The notes under the pieces were generated by a model. That model was not told where the DNA came from and searched no databases. It saw only the letters and a list, made by a program, of their open reading frames with translations. From Candidatus Latescibacterota bacterium (lineage in GTDB: Bacteria > Latescibacterota > UBA2968 > UBA8231), in assembly GCA_022820485.1 (NCBI GenBank), contig JAJEFJ010000039.1, positions 1 through 64,000 on the forward strand: a stretch of 64,000 nt of DNA, in the 5' to 3' direction. This document shows, piece by piece, positions 25,241 through 34,343 of the stretch. Positions within the stretch are counted from its first letter, which is position 1, and every line of letters begins with the position of its first letter. The translations under genes were made by a program, and so were the position numbers.

Positions 25241-27961
25241 TCAACTCGCGGCGTTAAAGACGTCTTCGTTGAGCCGCTCAACCACCTGCCTGAGACCCTC
25301 TTCACCGAATAGCTCGACCCCCTTGCCGACGACATCGAGAATCGAAAGCGGCGGCTTGAATAGATCCTCAATACGCACGCGGCCGGTGGCAATGCCGCGA
25401 TTCTTAATCAGGGACAGGTACTCGGCCTGCTGCGGGGTGAGCGAGCGCGACACGAGCCAAGCCCGGAAGGATTCCTCAAGTTTCTCCTCGCGACTCTTGA
25501 TACGCAGCTTCCCAAGCGCGGCGCAGATGAAATCGAAGAGGTTGCCGCCGGGGTTGCGGTAGGCTCGGCGCAGGTTGTCCTCATTGAAGTAGTGGTCGGG
25601 CCGATTCAGGCGACGGGCAAGTTTCTCCTCCTCACACGGTTTGAGTGGCTCATCGTCGCGCACCTTCCGCAGGAGCGGATCATCGACCGCTTGGGTGCGA
25701 ATTGTTTCTTCCCAATGAGTGACGTATTCCGCCTTGTCGATGCGCTCGCCCTCGGGGCCAACCTCGACGTAGGAGACCGCTTCGAGCCACTCGTCTTCGA
25801 GACCTAATTCGACAAGTTCCCGCGTCGGCGGAGTCGGGCTATCGCTTGGCGTGTAATCGCCTGTCGTATCGGTGAAGACATCTGTGTCGCTGTCGCCGAA
25901 GTACTGGTGATTCCTGAAGAAATCGTAGATAACGAATTTCTGCTTCTGAATATGGGGTGCAGTGCGCGTGCCACGACCCCGCATCTGCTGGTAGAGGATG
26001 GGGCTGCGCACCCGCCGACAGAGCACCAAATGAAGCACCTCTCGACAGTCGAAGCCAGTGTCAAGCATACCAACGCTCACCGCGACCATGGGATAGGTCT
26101 CGGTCTTAAACTTCCGAATTAGGGCATCCGGGTCGGCCACGTCAGAAGTGATAACCTCGGCATAGCGCCCCTTGTGCTCGGGGTGCAGCTCGTTCAGATA
26201 CTGCGTCAGTCGTGCCGCGTGGTGCTTAGTAATGGCAAAGACGATTGACTTGCCGGGCCTTGGGTCCTGGCCTGGAGCGAGTTCGTGGTAGCTCTCCCAA
26301 GCGAGGTGGTCGAACTCTTCCATCATAAGCCGATTTGACTTCTCATTAGTCCAGCGGCGCTCAAACTCGGCGGGATCGTAGTGCTCGTCGTCAACTTCGG
26401 CACCCTCGGCGAGAATCTCGGTGATACCCGTAGCGAAGCGATAAGGCACCAGATACTTGTCGCGGAAGGCATCTTTTATTGAATAGGTAAAGTCGGGTTT
26501 GCCCAACTCGCATTTATAGAAGTCGTAGGTATTTCGCTCGATATAGCCAGCCGGGGTAGCCGTGAGACCAATGTGGAGGGCGTCAAAGCGGGTAAGCGCA
26601 CCCTGCCACGCACCGTAAATGGAACGGTGGCACTCGTCGGCGATGACGATGTCGAAGTACCCGGCGGTGTATTCGTCGATGCGGCCGATCATAGTCTGAA
26701 GGAGAGCCACTGTGACTTGCTGCTCCTGACGCGCCATACCGGGGCGCAGCCAATAGCTCGAATAAACGGAGAGGACATCTTGGATCGCTTCCAGCGCCTG
26801 CTTCGCGAGTTGCTCACGGTCCACTAAGAAGAGCACGCGCTCAGCCCAGCCGGCTTGGAAGAGGCGCTTGAGATATAGACAGATAAGATCGGTCTTACCC
26901 GTCCCGGTCGGTAACTCAATTAGGAAACGTCGCTTACCCAGTTCCAGCGCATGGTCGAGCGCCTGCATCGCTTCAGCCTGATACGGCCGCACGGTGCGCA
27001 TCTCGCCTTGGCGGATGTAATGCTCGGGAATTTCCACGGTTGCCAGCACTTGGCGGCTATCGTGCATCTGCACCATGCGTTCCAGATCGCGTCGAGAGAA
27101 GAAGCCAGCGATCTGTCGAGCATCGTCGTTTTGGTAGTCCCAGAAGTAGGTCAGTTCACCGTTAGCCAGAAAAATGAACGGTGCGCCGAGCGCCTTGGCA
27201 TAGGGCAGCGCCTGCTGCTTGGCGGTATATGGGTTGATGGCGTTCCTCTTGGCCTCAATCACGGCGAGTGGCCGACCGCGTTGGTTGTAGAGGACATAGT
27301 CAGCGCGACCGGATGTAGGCTCGCCTTCTTCGACTGCTTCAAGCACGCAAACGAATTCGCCGACGACGCGCAGGTCGCCCTCGGCGCTGGGGTCAAAGAC
27401 GAGGTCGCTGTAAGCCGGATCGGGATTGAGTGGCTGTAGCCGGATCTCGCGATGACTCCAACTGCCGTCGTCCGGCACCTCTGTCTTCGTGCTGGTGTAC
27501 TTTTTGATCGAGAACTCGCCGCCGAGCGCGGGATCGGTGCAGCCTCGGTGCCAGACGAGGACTAGTTTGCCCTCCCTGGTCCCGCCACGTTCGGCCCGGA
27601 AGAGGCAGTAAGAGCCGTCGGGGATGGTGGGCTCCATTGAATGTCCCTCGACGCGGGCCACGAAGTGGTCTCGGGTAAGCCGTACGTGGTTGGGAACCGG
27701 CATCCACCCGAGTTCCTCAGAGTCGAGTCCAATAGCACGGTCTGGGCCGAAGTTACCAGCAGCCGCCAGAAGGTCATAAACCGGAGCATGTACCTGAAAA
27801 GCGCGCGCCTGCGAGCGGTCAACCAGTCCGACGGCAGACTGCGAACTCGTGACTGGGACCTCGGTCCCGACCATCGACTTGTCGGTCGGATTCCAGCCAG
27901 ACTGCCGCAGCAATTCGTCAATCGCGATGCGGGCGTCCGTCTCGCGCTCGTGCCGGTTCAT
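25241..27961 (-). CDS. hsdR: HsdR restriction subunit with embedded LexA/S24 protease domain
   Basis: A 906-aa restriction subunit with an unusual insertion. Residues 1-37 begin the HsdR nuclease domain (ARIAIDELLRQSGWNP), which resumes at about 219 with RADYVLYN and the E-A-K motif VIEAK (236-238). Between them lies an S24/LexA-type peptidase domain: AAAGNFG (66-72, with an Ala-Gly pair where LexA and UmuD are cut), VEGHSMEPTIPDG with candidate nucleophile S108, and FSIKKY with candidate general-base Lys 153 or 154. The translocase follows with Walker A LPTGTGKT (K356), DECH box, GLTATP, and the helicase C domain (RGRGTRT), then an EcoEI-like C-terminus. It heads the hsdR-hsdM-hsdS operon. 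A role for the protease domain in self-cleavage or damage-dependent control of restriction is inference. Confidence 0.92.
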   Translation of the reverse strand: MNRHERETDARIAIDELLRQSGWNPTDKSMVGTEVPVTSSQSAVGLVDRSQARAFQVHAPVYDLLAAAGNFGPDRAIGLDSEELGWMPVPNHVRLTRDHFVARVEGHSMEPTIPDGSYCLFRAERGGTREGKLVLVWHRGCTDPALGGEFSIKKYTSTKTEVPDDGSWSHREIRLQPLNPDPAYSDLVFDPSAEGDLRVVGEFVCVLEAVEEGEPTSGRADYVLYNQRGRPLAVIEAKRNAINPYTAKQQALPYAKALGAPFIFLANGELTYFWDYQNDDARQIAGFFSRRDLERMVQMHDSRQVLATVEIPEHYIRQGEMRTVRPYQAEAMQALDHALELGKRRFLIELPTGTGKTDLICLYLKRLFQAGWAERVLFLVDREQLAKQALEAIQDVLSVYSSYWLRPGMARQEQQVTVALLQTMIGRIDEYTAGYFDIVIADECHRSIYGAWQGALTRFDALHIGLTATPAGYIERNTYDFYKCELGKPDFTYSIKDAFRDKYLVPYRFATGITEILAEGAEVDDEHYDPAEFERRWTNEKSNRLMMEEFDHLAWESYHELAPGQDPRPGKSIVFAITKHHAARLTQYLNELHPEHKGRYAEVITSDVADPDALIRKFKTETYPMVAVSVGMLDTGFDCREVLHLVLCRRVRSPILYQQMRGRGTRTAPHIQKQKFVIYDFFRNHQYFGDSDTDVFTDTTGDYTPSDSPTPPTRELVELGLEDEWLEAVSYVEVGPEGERIDKAEYVTHWEETIRTQAVDDPLLRKVRDDEPLKPCEEEKLARRLNRPDHYFNEDNLRRAYRNPGGNLFDFICAALGKLRIKSREEKLEESFRAWLVSRSLTPQQAEYLSLIKNRGIATGRVRIEDLFKPPLSILDVVGKGVELFGEEGLRQVVERLNEDVFNAAS

Positions 27962-28008
27962 CAGATTTCCTCACACACAGTGCAGTAAATCAGATACGCC
28001 GCATACCA

Positions 28009-28113
28009 TCACGCGCCTATTCCATAGCGCTTCATCCAGTTGGTAAAGATCTGATAGCTGGAAAGGCCGACAGATTTTGCGGCTTCACAAATTTGCTTAC
28101 TGCTGAATATTAG
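28009..28113 (-). pseudogene. Possible helix-turn-helix gene remnant upstream of hsdR
   Basis: A 34-codon open stretch with no start codon, just before the second hsdR, reads SKQICEAAKSVGLSSYQIFTNWMKRYGIGA. The pattern EAAKSVGLSSYQIFTNW looks like a small helix-turn-helix. It is bounded upstream by an in-frame TGA. It may be the tail of a decayed regulator; otherwise the 27962-28203 gap shows nothing I can name. Confidence 0.3.
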
Positions 28114-28203
28114 TCAAGATATCCGATGTTTATGAGGGGCCCATAGGTCGATCAAAGAGCTTCTCGACCGACATGAGGGCAAGGCCGCGCGACGATCAAA
28201 CGC

Positions 28204-28668
28204 TCACGACACCAAGGCTGCCAGTACCTCTTCCGGCGTCCGGTCCGACGCGGCAAACGGATTGACCACCTGAACAGCACCGAACTCTTGGCCGTCTTGC
28301 AGGTCCTCGGTCAGCAGAACCTTGCACTCGCAGGTCTGCGCGGCGGCGATGATGAACGCGTCCCACCAGGACAGGGGAAAGCGATCCTGCAAGACCCAAG
28401 CTCGGTTCAGCATCGCTAGGTCAGCGGCTACCGGTTGCCACGTTGCAAGCACCTTGACGATCTCTTGAGCCTCCGACCGGTCGAAGTTCAGCCGCTGCTC
28501 GTGCGTGAGACTCACGTAGAGTTCTTGGAGGACCTGAAAGCTCAGACGACCAGAGCGGCTATGCACAAGTAGTCTGATCCATTGCTCGGCGCAAGCCTGC
28601 TTTGACGGATCCGAGCTATCGTGGCGGTAAACAAAGACATTGGTGTCAACGAAGACCGGGACGGTCAT
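28204..28668 (-). CDS. PIN-domain toxin (VapC-like)
   Basis: A 154-aa PIN-domain ribonuclease toxin with acidic residues in VFVDTNVFVYRHD, QVLQELYVSL, and WWDAFIIAAA plus LLTEDLQDGQ. It begins 23 bases inside the end of the RHH antitoxin gene, so both are translated from one transcript. It differs from the PIN protein at 10 kb, both in sequence and in antitoxin type. Confidence 0.9.
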   Translation of the reverse strand: MTVPVFVDTNVFVYRHDSSDPSKQACAEQWIRLLVHSRSGRLSFQVLQELYVSLTHEQRLNFDRSEAQEIVKVLATWQPVAADLAMLNRAWVLQDRFPLSWWDAFIIAAAQTCECKVLLTEDLQDGQEFGAVQVVNPFAASDRTPEEVLAALVS

Positions 28669-28888
28669 ACAATTCCTCGCGCGTTGGCCTGCGGCCGTGC
28701 AGCCAGTTGATCTTGCGTGGCTTCATCTCCAAGTAGCGCTTCATTGCAATCTCGTACTCGTCTTCTTGGCGCTGCATACTTTCCAGCAGTTCGGCTAGCC
28801 ATTTGGAGACGCTGCGCTCGTTCTCGGCGGCCTTGATCCGCAGCCAGCGGGCGACATCCTCCGGTAGAGTGATGGTGATGTTCTTCAT
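28646..28888 (-). CDS. Ribbon-helix-helix (CopG-like) antitoxin
   Basis: An 80-aa antitoxin from ATG 28888. The N-terminus MKNITITLPEDVARWLRIKAAENERSVSKWLAELLE is a typical ribbon-helix-helix DNA-binding domain; the C-terminal part should bind the PIN toxin. The track start at 28924 adds 12 residues that precede the RHH strand and is rejected. A promoter with an overlapping palindrome lies just upstream, fitting autoregulation. Confidence 0.85.
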   Translation of the reverse strand: MKNITITLPEDVARWLRIKAAENERSVSKWLAELLESMQRQEDEYEIAMKRYLEMKPRKINWLHGRRPTREELYDRPGLR

Positions 28889-28949
28889 GCTAAGCCTCCG
28901 GTATTCGCAAAGTATAGGTGCCAAAAACCGGGATGATCTCTATGACACA

Positions 28950-28978
28950 AGAATAGTGAAACACGAAAATCGTGTCAA
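28950..28978 (-). promoter_or_regulatory. Promoter and overlapping operator of the RHH-PIN pair
   Basis: On the minus strand TTGACA and TATTCT are separated by 17 bases. The spacer and -35 region hold an inverted repeat, ACACG-AAAAT-CGTGT on the plus strand (28961-28975), a likely operator for the antitoxin because binding there would block RNA polymerase. Confidence 0.65.
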
Positions 28979-29027
28979 TGAAGCGGGGATCATTGACAAA
29001 GGCCATCTCAAGAAAGCATGGGTTTCA

Positions 29028-29708
29028 CTACGCCAACTGCTCGTCAGAAGCAATGCGGCCGTCGTGGATGCGGATCAGCCGCTCGGCCTGTAGGGCAATA
29101 ACGGGGTCGTGGGTCACCAACAGCACGGTATTGCCCTCTTCGTGCAGGGCGTCGAAGAGCAGCATGATCTCCTCGCCGGTGCTGGAGTCGAGGTTGCCGG
29201 TCGGCTCGTCGGCCAACAGCAGCGAAGGCCCGTTGGCCAAGGCGCGGGCAATGGCCACCCGCTGACATTGGCCGCCGGACAGCTCGGTCGGTCGGTGCGT
29301 CATGCGGTCGGCCAAACCAACCCGCTCCAGCGCCTGAATCGCCCGGGCGCGGCGCACCTTGCGGCGTTGGCCATTGTAAATCAGCGGCAGCTCGACGTTT
29401 TGCAGGGCGGACGCGCGCGGCAGCAAGTTGAAAGTCTGGAAGATGAAGCCAATGCGGCTGTTGCGCACTTCGGCCAGCTCGTTGGCATTCATACCCGACA
29501 CATCCGTGCCGTCCAAGCGATACGTCCCCTCCGTGGGCGAATCCAAGCAACCGAGGATGTTCATCAACGTGGATTTGCCCGAGCCAGAAGGCCCCATCAG
29601 CGAGACGTATTCATTGTCCTCAATCGCCAAATCCACCGAGCGCAGGGCGTGTACTTCCTCAGTGCCGCGCACGTAAACCTTGCTAATGCCATTCAGTTCG
29701 ATCAGCAC
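29028..29708 (-). CDS. MacB-type ABC transporter ATPase (LolD/FtsE-like)
   Basis: A 226-aa ATP-binding protein. Walker A is GPSGSGKST, the Q-loop lies in [10 protein letters not shown], the signature is [16 protein letters not shown], and Walker B is [13 protein letters not shown] with the H-loop THD. GTG 29708 is chosen because it has GGAG upstream, follows the permease stop by four bases, and begins the family sequence [10 protein letters not shown]; the track extension overlaps the permease. Last gene of a minus-strand operon with two permeases, an adaptor and a Yip1-like protein. Powers a MacAB-type efflux or export complex; cargo unknown. Confidence 0.92.
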   Translation of the reverse strand: MLIELNGISKVYVRGTEEVHALRSVDLAIEDNEYVSLMGPSGSGKSTLMNILGCLDSPTEGTYRLDGTDVSGMNANELAEVRNSRIGFIFQTFNLLPRASALQNVELPLIYNGQRRKVRRARAIQALERVGLADRMTHRPTELSGGQCQRVAIARALANGPSLLLADEPTGNLDSSTGEEIMLLFDALHEEGNTVLLVTHDPVIALQAERLIRIHDGRIASDEQLA

Positions 29709-29712
29709 GAGA

Positions 29713-30936
29713 TCACTCCGAGCGCAACGCATCCACCGGGTCGAGCCGGGCCGCGCGGGCCGCCGGATAGATGCCAAAGAAAAGACCAATCGCAATGGAC
29801 AAAGCGAGCACGAACAGCGTGGCCTCCGGCGAAACAATGCTGGGAAACTCTAACTCGCTGTAGTGGGAAATGACGCGCGCAATGCCTTCGCCCAACCCAT
29901 AGCCCGCAGCCACCCCGAGCGCTCCCCCCGTCAAGCTCAGGGCCATCGCCTCGATCACGAATTGCCACAGCAGCGTCACCGGCTTGGCCCCGAGGGCCTT
30001 GCGGATGCCAATTTCGCGGGTGCGCTCGGCCACCGACACCAGCAAAATGTTCATAATACCAATGCCCCCCACCAAAAGCGAAATCCCCGCAATCCCACCC
30101 ACGACCAACTTCAACAGCAAAATGATCTGCTCGACCTGCTCTAGGATGCTGCGGCCGCTGACGATCTGATAGCTAGCCTCTGGGCCGTGGCGCTTTTTGA
30201 GCGCCTTTTCAATAGCAACAGTAATGTCGGGAACGTCTTCTTGCTCTTTGGCGTGGGCTACCATGGCTTGGATGTATTTGTTGCCAGCGAGGCGTCGCTG
30301 GGCCGTCGTCACCGGCACCAGCACTTGATCTCCCCAGTCCTCGCCAAAGGTCTGGCGCTCCTCCATGAGGCCGACGACCGTAAAGCGCTGGCCGTTGAGC
30401 TTGAGCTCGCGGCCCAAGAAGGGAGCCAAGCCAAACAACTCCTCGCGCACCTCTTGCCCAATCACGCATACCCGGCGCAGCTTGTCCAAGTCGGCGTTGA
30501 GCAGGAAGCGGCCCTCGGCGACCTGCCAGTTGTACACCTCGAAGAACTCGGGCAAGGTGCCGGCCGCCCTGCTCTGGTAGCTGGCCTTGCGATAGCGCAT
30601 ATTGGCCCCATGCGTCATAGAGGGCAGGACCGCGGCCAAGCGGTCAGAGGATTGCTCAACTACGGCCAAGTCGTCCATGGTCAGGGGCTTATAGCGGGGG
30701 TTGGGCACCCAGCGACCGTCCTTGAGCTGCATGTATTGCGGCGAGATCATCACGAACTGCGCCCCGCCTAACTTGCCAAACTCGTCGAGGACAAACTGCC
30801 GCATCCCCTCGCCAATGGACACGATGCCTACGACCGCGCCGACCCCAATCATCATGCCCAGCAAGGTCAGGGCCGTGCGCAGCTTGTTGACCCATATTTG
30901 CCCGAGGGCAATGCGGATGGCTTCGAGAAAAATCAC
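29713..30936 (-). CDS. MacB-like ABC transporter permease
   Basis: A 407-aa permease of the MacB/FtsX superfamily: one N-terminal membrane segment ([24 protein letters not shown]), a large periplasmic MacB-PCD domain (about 50-270), and three C-terminal membrane segments with [32 protein letters not shown]. Its ATG overlaps the stop of the paralogous permease upstream by 4 bp. Paired with that paralogue it probably forms a heterodimeric transporter with the ATPase downstream. Confidence 0.92.
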   Translation of the reverse strand: MIFLEAIRIALGQIWVNKLRTALTLLGMMIGVGAVVGIVSIGEGMRQFVLDEFGKLGGAQFVMISPQYMQLKDGRWVPNPRYKPLTMDDLAVVEQSSDRLAAVLPSMTHGANMRYRKASYQSRAAGTLPEFFEVYNWQVAEGRFLLNADLDKLRRVCVIGQEVREELFGLAPFLGRELKLNGQRFTVVGLMEERQTFGEDWGDQVLVPVTTAQRRLAGNKYIQAMVAHAKEQEDVPDITVAIEKALKKRHGPEASYQIVSGRSILEQVEQIILLLKLVVGGIAGISLLVGGIGIMNILLVSVAERTREIGIRKALGAKPVTLLWQFVIEAMALSLTGGALGVAAGYGLGEGIARVISHYSELEFPSIVSPEATLFVLALSIAIGLFFGIYPAARAARLDPVDALRSE

Positions 30937-32162
30937 GTGCGACGCAGCGCCTCTACCGGGTCGAGCCGGGCCGCACGCAAGGCGGGATAAACGCCGAAGA
31001 AAATGCCAACGGCCGATGAAAAGCCGACGGCCCAGAGCACGGACTCAGCCGAGACAATGCTGGTAAAAGGCGCGCCGGGTGCGAGCTGCTGAATGACAAA
31101 GGCCGCCCCCAAGCCAAATCCGAAGCCAGTGAGGATGCCCAACAGGCCGCCGACCATGCTCAAGACTACGGACTCGGCGAGGAACTGGCCAAGGATGTGG
31201 CGCGGCTTGGCACCGAGGGCCTTGCGGATGCCAATCTCGCGAGTGCGCTCGGCCACCGACACCAGCAAGATGTTCATAATGCCAATACCCCCCACCAACA
31301 GCGAAATCCCCGCAATCCCACCGCCCACTTGCTGCAGGACGCGGAAGAACTCATTGGCGTCGTCTATCTCTCCCTGGCTAGTCTCGATTCTGAAGTCGTC
31401 GCCGTGCTCGTGGTGCCGCCGGAGGACGCGGCGCACCGCAGCAACGACCCGCTCGACGGCATCCAAATCCTCGACGAAGAGCGTGAGTTCCGAAAAGTGA
31501 TCCTCGCCTTGCAACCGCTTTTGCGCCGTGGTGTACGGGACCAACACGATGTTGCCTTCACTGCGGCCAAAGCGGACGCGCTCGTCAAGCACGCCAACGA
31601 CCACGTAGCGGTCGCCGTTGAGCAGGAGCTCCTTGCCCAGCGGATCGGTCTTGTGAAAGAGGTCTTCGTGCACATCACCGCCGAGCAGGCAGACCTTGCG
31701 AGCGAGGCGCAAGTCTAACGCGTTCAGGGACCGGCCGCTGATTACAGGCCAGTTGAAGCCCTCGTTGAACGCAGCGGAGGTGCCCGTATAGCTCGCTTGC
31801 ACGGTGGTCTTGCCGCGCTGTAGGGAGGCATTGCCCTCGACGCTAGGCACGAGCGCGTGCAGCCCGTCGATTTCTCGCTGCATGGCCGCCATGTCGGCCT
31901 CAGTCAGGTACTCCTGCCAAGGGCGGCGCACCCAGCGGCCATCCTTGCGCACCCACTGGCGCGGCGGCTCCACCTCAATCATACCCGCCCCACCGCTGAA
32001 GACGAACTGCGAGATCACCTCGCGGCGCAATCCCTCCCCCAGCGACACCACGGCAATGATGGCCGCCACGCCAATGACAATGCCCAACAGCGTCAGCAGC
32101 GAGCGCAACTTGTGCGCCCGAAGCTGACCCAAGCCAGCGAAGAGGGGTTCGAGCAAGGTCAT
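30933..32162 (-). CDS. MacB-like ABC transporter permease, paralogue
   Basis: A 409-aa permease with the same FtsX layout as its neighbour: membrane segment LRSLLTLLGIVIGVAAIIAVVSLG, periplasmic domain, and [28 protein letters not shown] leading into the C-terminal membrane segments. The shared C-terminal stretch is almost identical between the two permeases. It starts two bases after the adaptor gene stop and overlaps the next permease by 4 bp, placing it in a tight five-gene operon. Confidence 0.92.
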   Translation of the reverse strand: MTLLEPLFAGLGQLRAHKLRSLLTLLGIVIGVAAIIAVVSLGEGLRREVISQFVFSGGAGMIEVEPPRQWVRKDGRWVRRPWQEYLTEADMAAMQREIDGLHALVPSVEGNASLQRGKTTVQASYTGTSAAFNEGFNWPVISGRSLNALDLRLARKVCLLGGDVHEDLFHKTDPLGKELLLNGDRYVVVGVLDERVRFGRSEGNIVLVPYTTAQKRLQGEDHFSELTLFVEDLDAVERVVAAVRRVLRRHHEHGDDFRIETSQGEIDDANEFFRVLQQVGGGIAGISLLVGGIGIMNILLVSVAERTREIGIRKALGAKPRHILGQFLAESVVLSMVGGLLGILTGFGFGLGAAFVIQQLAPGAPFTSIVSAESVLWAVGFSSAVGIFFGVYPALRAARLDPVEALRRT

Positions 32163-32164
32163 GC

Positions 32165-33478
32165 TTAGCGTTCCTCGTCTTCGTCTCCCTCCTCGTCCGC
32201 GTCCTCCTCCCCGTCCCTCTGCTCCAGTTTGCTGCGAATGGCGCTGGGGTCTTCGGCGACGCGGTCGCCGCTGGCGAGGCCGGAGAGGATTTCGAGGCGG
32301 GTCGAGGTTTCAATGCCGATGGCCAACTCCACCTCGGCGAAGGCGCTGAGCGGCAGTTGCAGTGCGCTGTCTGGGCGCGTGCTGTCCGAGCGCGTGCTGT
32401 CCGGGTCGGCGGCTAGCGAATCCGGCAACTCGGCGATATACGCGACAAAGCGGCCGCGCGTGCTCTCGCCGCGTTCGTCCTCTCCGTCCTCGTCGTCAAA
32501 AACCTCCAGCGCCCGCTCGACCGGCAGGTAAACCGCACTGTCGCGCCGCGCAAAGAGAATGTCGATGTCGCAGGACATGCCTTGGCGCAGACGCGGCGCG
32601 TGGTCGGTAATCTCGATCTCGGTGTCAAAGGTGACGATGGTGCTGCCCTGCTTCTGCTGACCCACCGGCGCAATCCAGCGCACCCGGCCGCGATACGTGG
32701 TGTCGGGATACGCATCCACAATAATGTCCACGTCTTGGTCGATCTCCACCCGGCCAATATCGATTTCCGCGATGTCGCCGCGCACAATCAGTTGGCTGGG
32801 ATCGCCAATTTCAAAGAGCATCGTCCCCCCGGAATACGACGAAAGCCCGGAGGAGACCACCTCGCCGATTTCCACGTTGCGACGGATGACAATGCCGTCG
32901 ATTGGGGCGAGGACGCGCACCTCGTCGAGCGCGACTTGGTCTTCTGCAAGCTGGACCCGCCGAAGGTTGGCCTTGGCTTCGAGCATGTCGAGTTCGAGCT
33001 GGGCCAAGCGCAGGCCGGTGCGCGCCCGCGTCAGGCGCACCTCGGCTTCCTCAAACTGCTTGGCCGGTATCATCTTGCGGTCAAACAGGGCTTTCTGACG
33101 CTCAAAGTTCCGCTCCTGCTCCGCTAGGTCGATTTTGCCCTGCTCCACGCTCGAGCGCTTCTGATACAATTGCAGCGATTGATTGGGGTCTGGCTCGATG
33201 ACGGCCATCAGCTCGCCCGTCTCCACCCACGCGCCAGCCTCAATAGGCAAATCGCGGATTTCGCCGGCAATCGTCGATTTGACCTCCACAGTCCGCACCA
33301 ACTCAATGCGGCCCGTTTCAGCTAGCTTATCGACGACCGCGCCCCGCTCGACGACCGCCGTGGGATAGGTCTCTTCGGCCTTTTCTTGCCGCAAGTTGAA
33401 ATAGACCGCCGCTCCGACCGAGCCGGCCAAGAGTAAGAAAACGAGGAGCTTCAGCAGGCGACGCTTCTTAGTTGCCAC
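32165..33478 (-). CDS. MacA-like periplasmic adaptor (membrane fusion protein)
   Basis: A 437-aa membrane-fusion protein with a single N-terminal anchor (LLKLLVFLLLAGSVGAAVYFNL), a lipoyl-type hairpin (TVEVKSTIAGEIRDLPIEAGAWVETGELMAVIEPD), a coiled-coil of about 90 residues, then beta-barrel regions (VLAPIDGIVIRRNVEIGEVVSSG). The C-terminus is very acidic (EQRDGEEDADEEGDEDEER). GTG 33478 is preferred: it has GGAGG five bases upstream and starts just after the previous stop. Links the MacB-like permeases to an outer-membrane channel encoded elsewhere. Confidence 0.9.
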   Translation of the reverse strand: MATKKRRLLKLLVFLLLAGSVGAAVYFNLRQEKAEETYPTAVVERGAVVDKLAETGRIELVRTVEVKSTIAGEIRDLPIEAGAWVETGELMAVIEPDPNQSLQLYQKRSSVEQGKIDLAEQERNFERQKALFDRKMIPAKQFEEAEVRLTRARTGLRLAQLELDMLEAKANLRRVQLAEDQVALDEVRVLAPIDGIVIRRNVEIGEVVSSGLSSYSGGTMLFEIGDPSQLIVRGDIAEIDIGRVEIDQDVDIIVDAYPDTTYRGRVRWIAPVGQQKQGSTIVTFDTEIEITDHAPRLRQGMSCDIDILFARRDSAVYLPVERALEVFDDEDGEDERGESTRGRFVAYIAELPDSLAADPDSTRSDSTRPDSALQLPLSAFAEVELAIGIETSTRLEILSGLASGDRVAEDPSAIRSKLEQRDGEEDADEEGDEDEER

Positions 33479-33479
33479 C

Positions 33480-34169
33480 TCAACCTCCAGGTCTGAGGGT
33501 GCTGAAAAACGCGCCGATGGAGAGGAAGATAAGCGTGACAGCCGCAACGCCTGCATAAGCTCGGCTGCGCTCAATTTGCCCGACGATAGACAGCCCGAGG
33601 CCGGCGATGACGATCATCCAGACGACAAAGGGATCGATAGAGTTCAATAAAGCACCCCCGAAACTTTTTTGGGCTTCCTCGGAAAGGAACATCCCCAGCC
33701 CTATTTGCACATCCATCGTCTCATTGGCCAAGGCCAGCGGCGTCTTGACAAGGTGCTGGAGAATGGAAATCAGCGACGTGTACGCGACGATGGCCAAGCA
33801 ATGGCCATAGCCGAGCAGGCCGCCGAGTAATTTGCCTACTAAAAGGTAGATCGCAGCGCCAATAAAGAGCATGACAAACGTCATAATCGGCGCGGCAATT
33901 AGCCCGCTGATCCGTATGGCGTCTCCAGTACCCTCCACATTGGGCTGTTCCGCGGACGTCTGTCCCCGTATCTGCTCCATCGCCTCGGCCACGTAGATAG
34001 GCGAGGTTAAATACGTGGAGAAGAAAATCGCCAACGCGACTACAATGGTCGGCAGCAGCCAGTCGGCCGCACTGCGCTGCTCGGCTACGGCCTCAAAGGT
34101 CTCGGATGGAGCGTAGAAGACGCGTAATATGCGACCGACGACGCTCATTTCTGCTTGGGGGGCTTCCAT
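33480..34169 (-). CDS. Yip1-like multi-spanning membrane protein
   Basis: A 229-aa membrane protein with about five hydrophobic segments (WLLPTIVVALAIFFSTYLTSPIYVAEAM, GLIAAPIMTFVMLFIGAAIYLLVGKLLGG, then SIDPFVVWMIVIAGLGLSIVGQ). The overall pattern matches bacterial YIP1-domain proteins. It is the first gene of the MacAB-like operon and its stop is next to the adaptor start. Role unknown, possibly assembly or regulation of the exporter. Confidence 0.75.
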   Translation of the reverse strand: MEAPQAEMSVVGRILRVFYAPSETFEAVAEQRSAADWLLPTIVVALAIFFSTYLTSPIYVAEAMEQIRGQTSAEQPNVEGTGDAIRISGLIAAPIMTFVMLFIGAAIYLLVGKLLGGLLGYGHCLAIVAYTSLISILQHLVKTPLALANETMDVQIGLGMFLSEEAQKSFGGALLNSIDPFVVWMIVIAGLGLSIVGQIERSRAYAGVAAVTLIFLSIGAFFSTLRPGG

Positions 34170-34259
34170 GGCGGTTCCTTTGTTGAGGTAAAGGTTTTTG
34201 TTCCGGCCCTAGAAGCAAACTAACGATTGCCTATCACAGTTCCAACAGTTCCAAACAAA

Positions 34260-34287
34260 GTAGGGGCGGTTCGCGAACCGCCCCTAC
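34260..34287. repeat. Perfect 28-bp palindrome GTAGGGGCGGTTCG/CGAACCGCCCCTAC
   Basis: Perfect palindrome in the gap between the BtrH-like and Yip1-like genes. A related hairpin with the same GTAGGGG...CCCCTAC ends lies at 63088-63116, and half-related hairpins at 7577-7597 and 36121-36141 have GGGCAAC arms. An interspersed non-coding repeat family; no U-run terminator is attached. Confidence 0.7.
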
Positions 34288-34343
34288 GGATAGGGTATAT
34301 ATTCAACATACAAGGAATGCCCCGATCTCCCCCAACAGACCTG

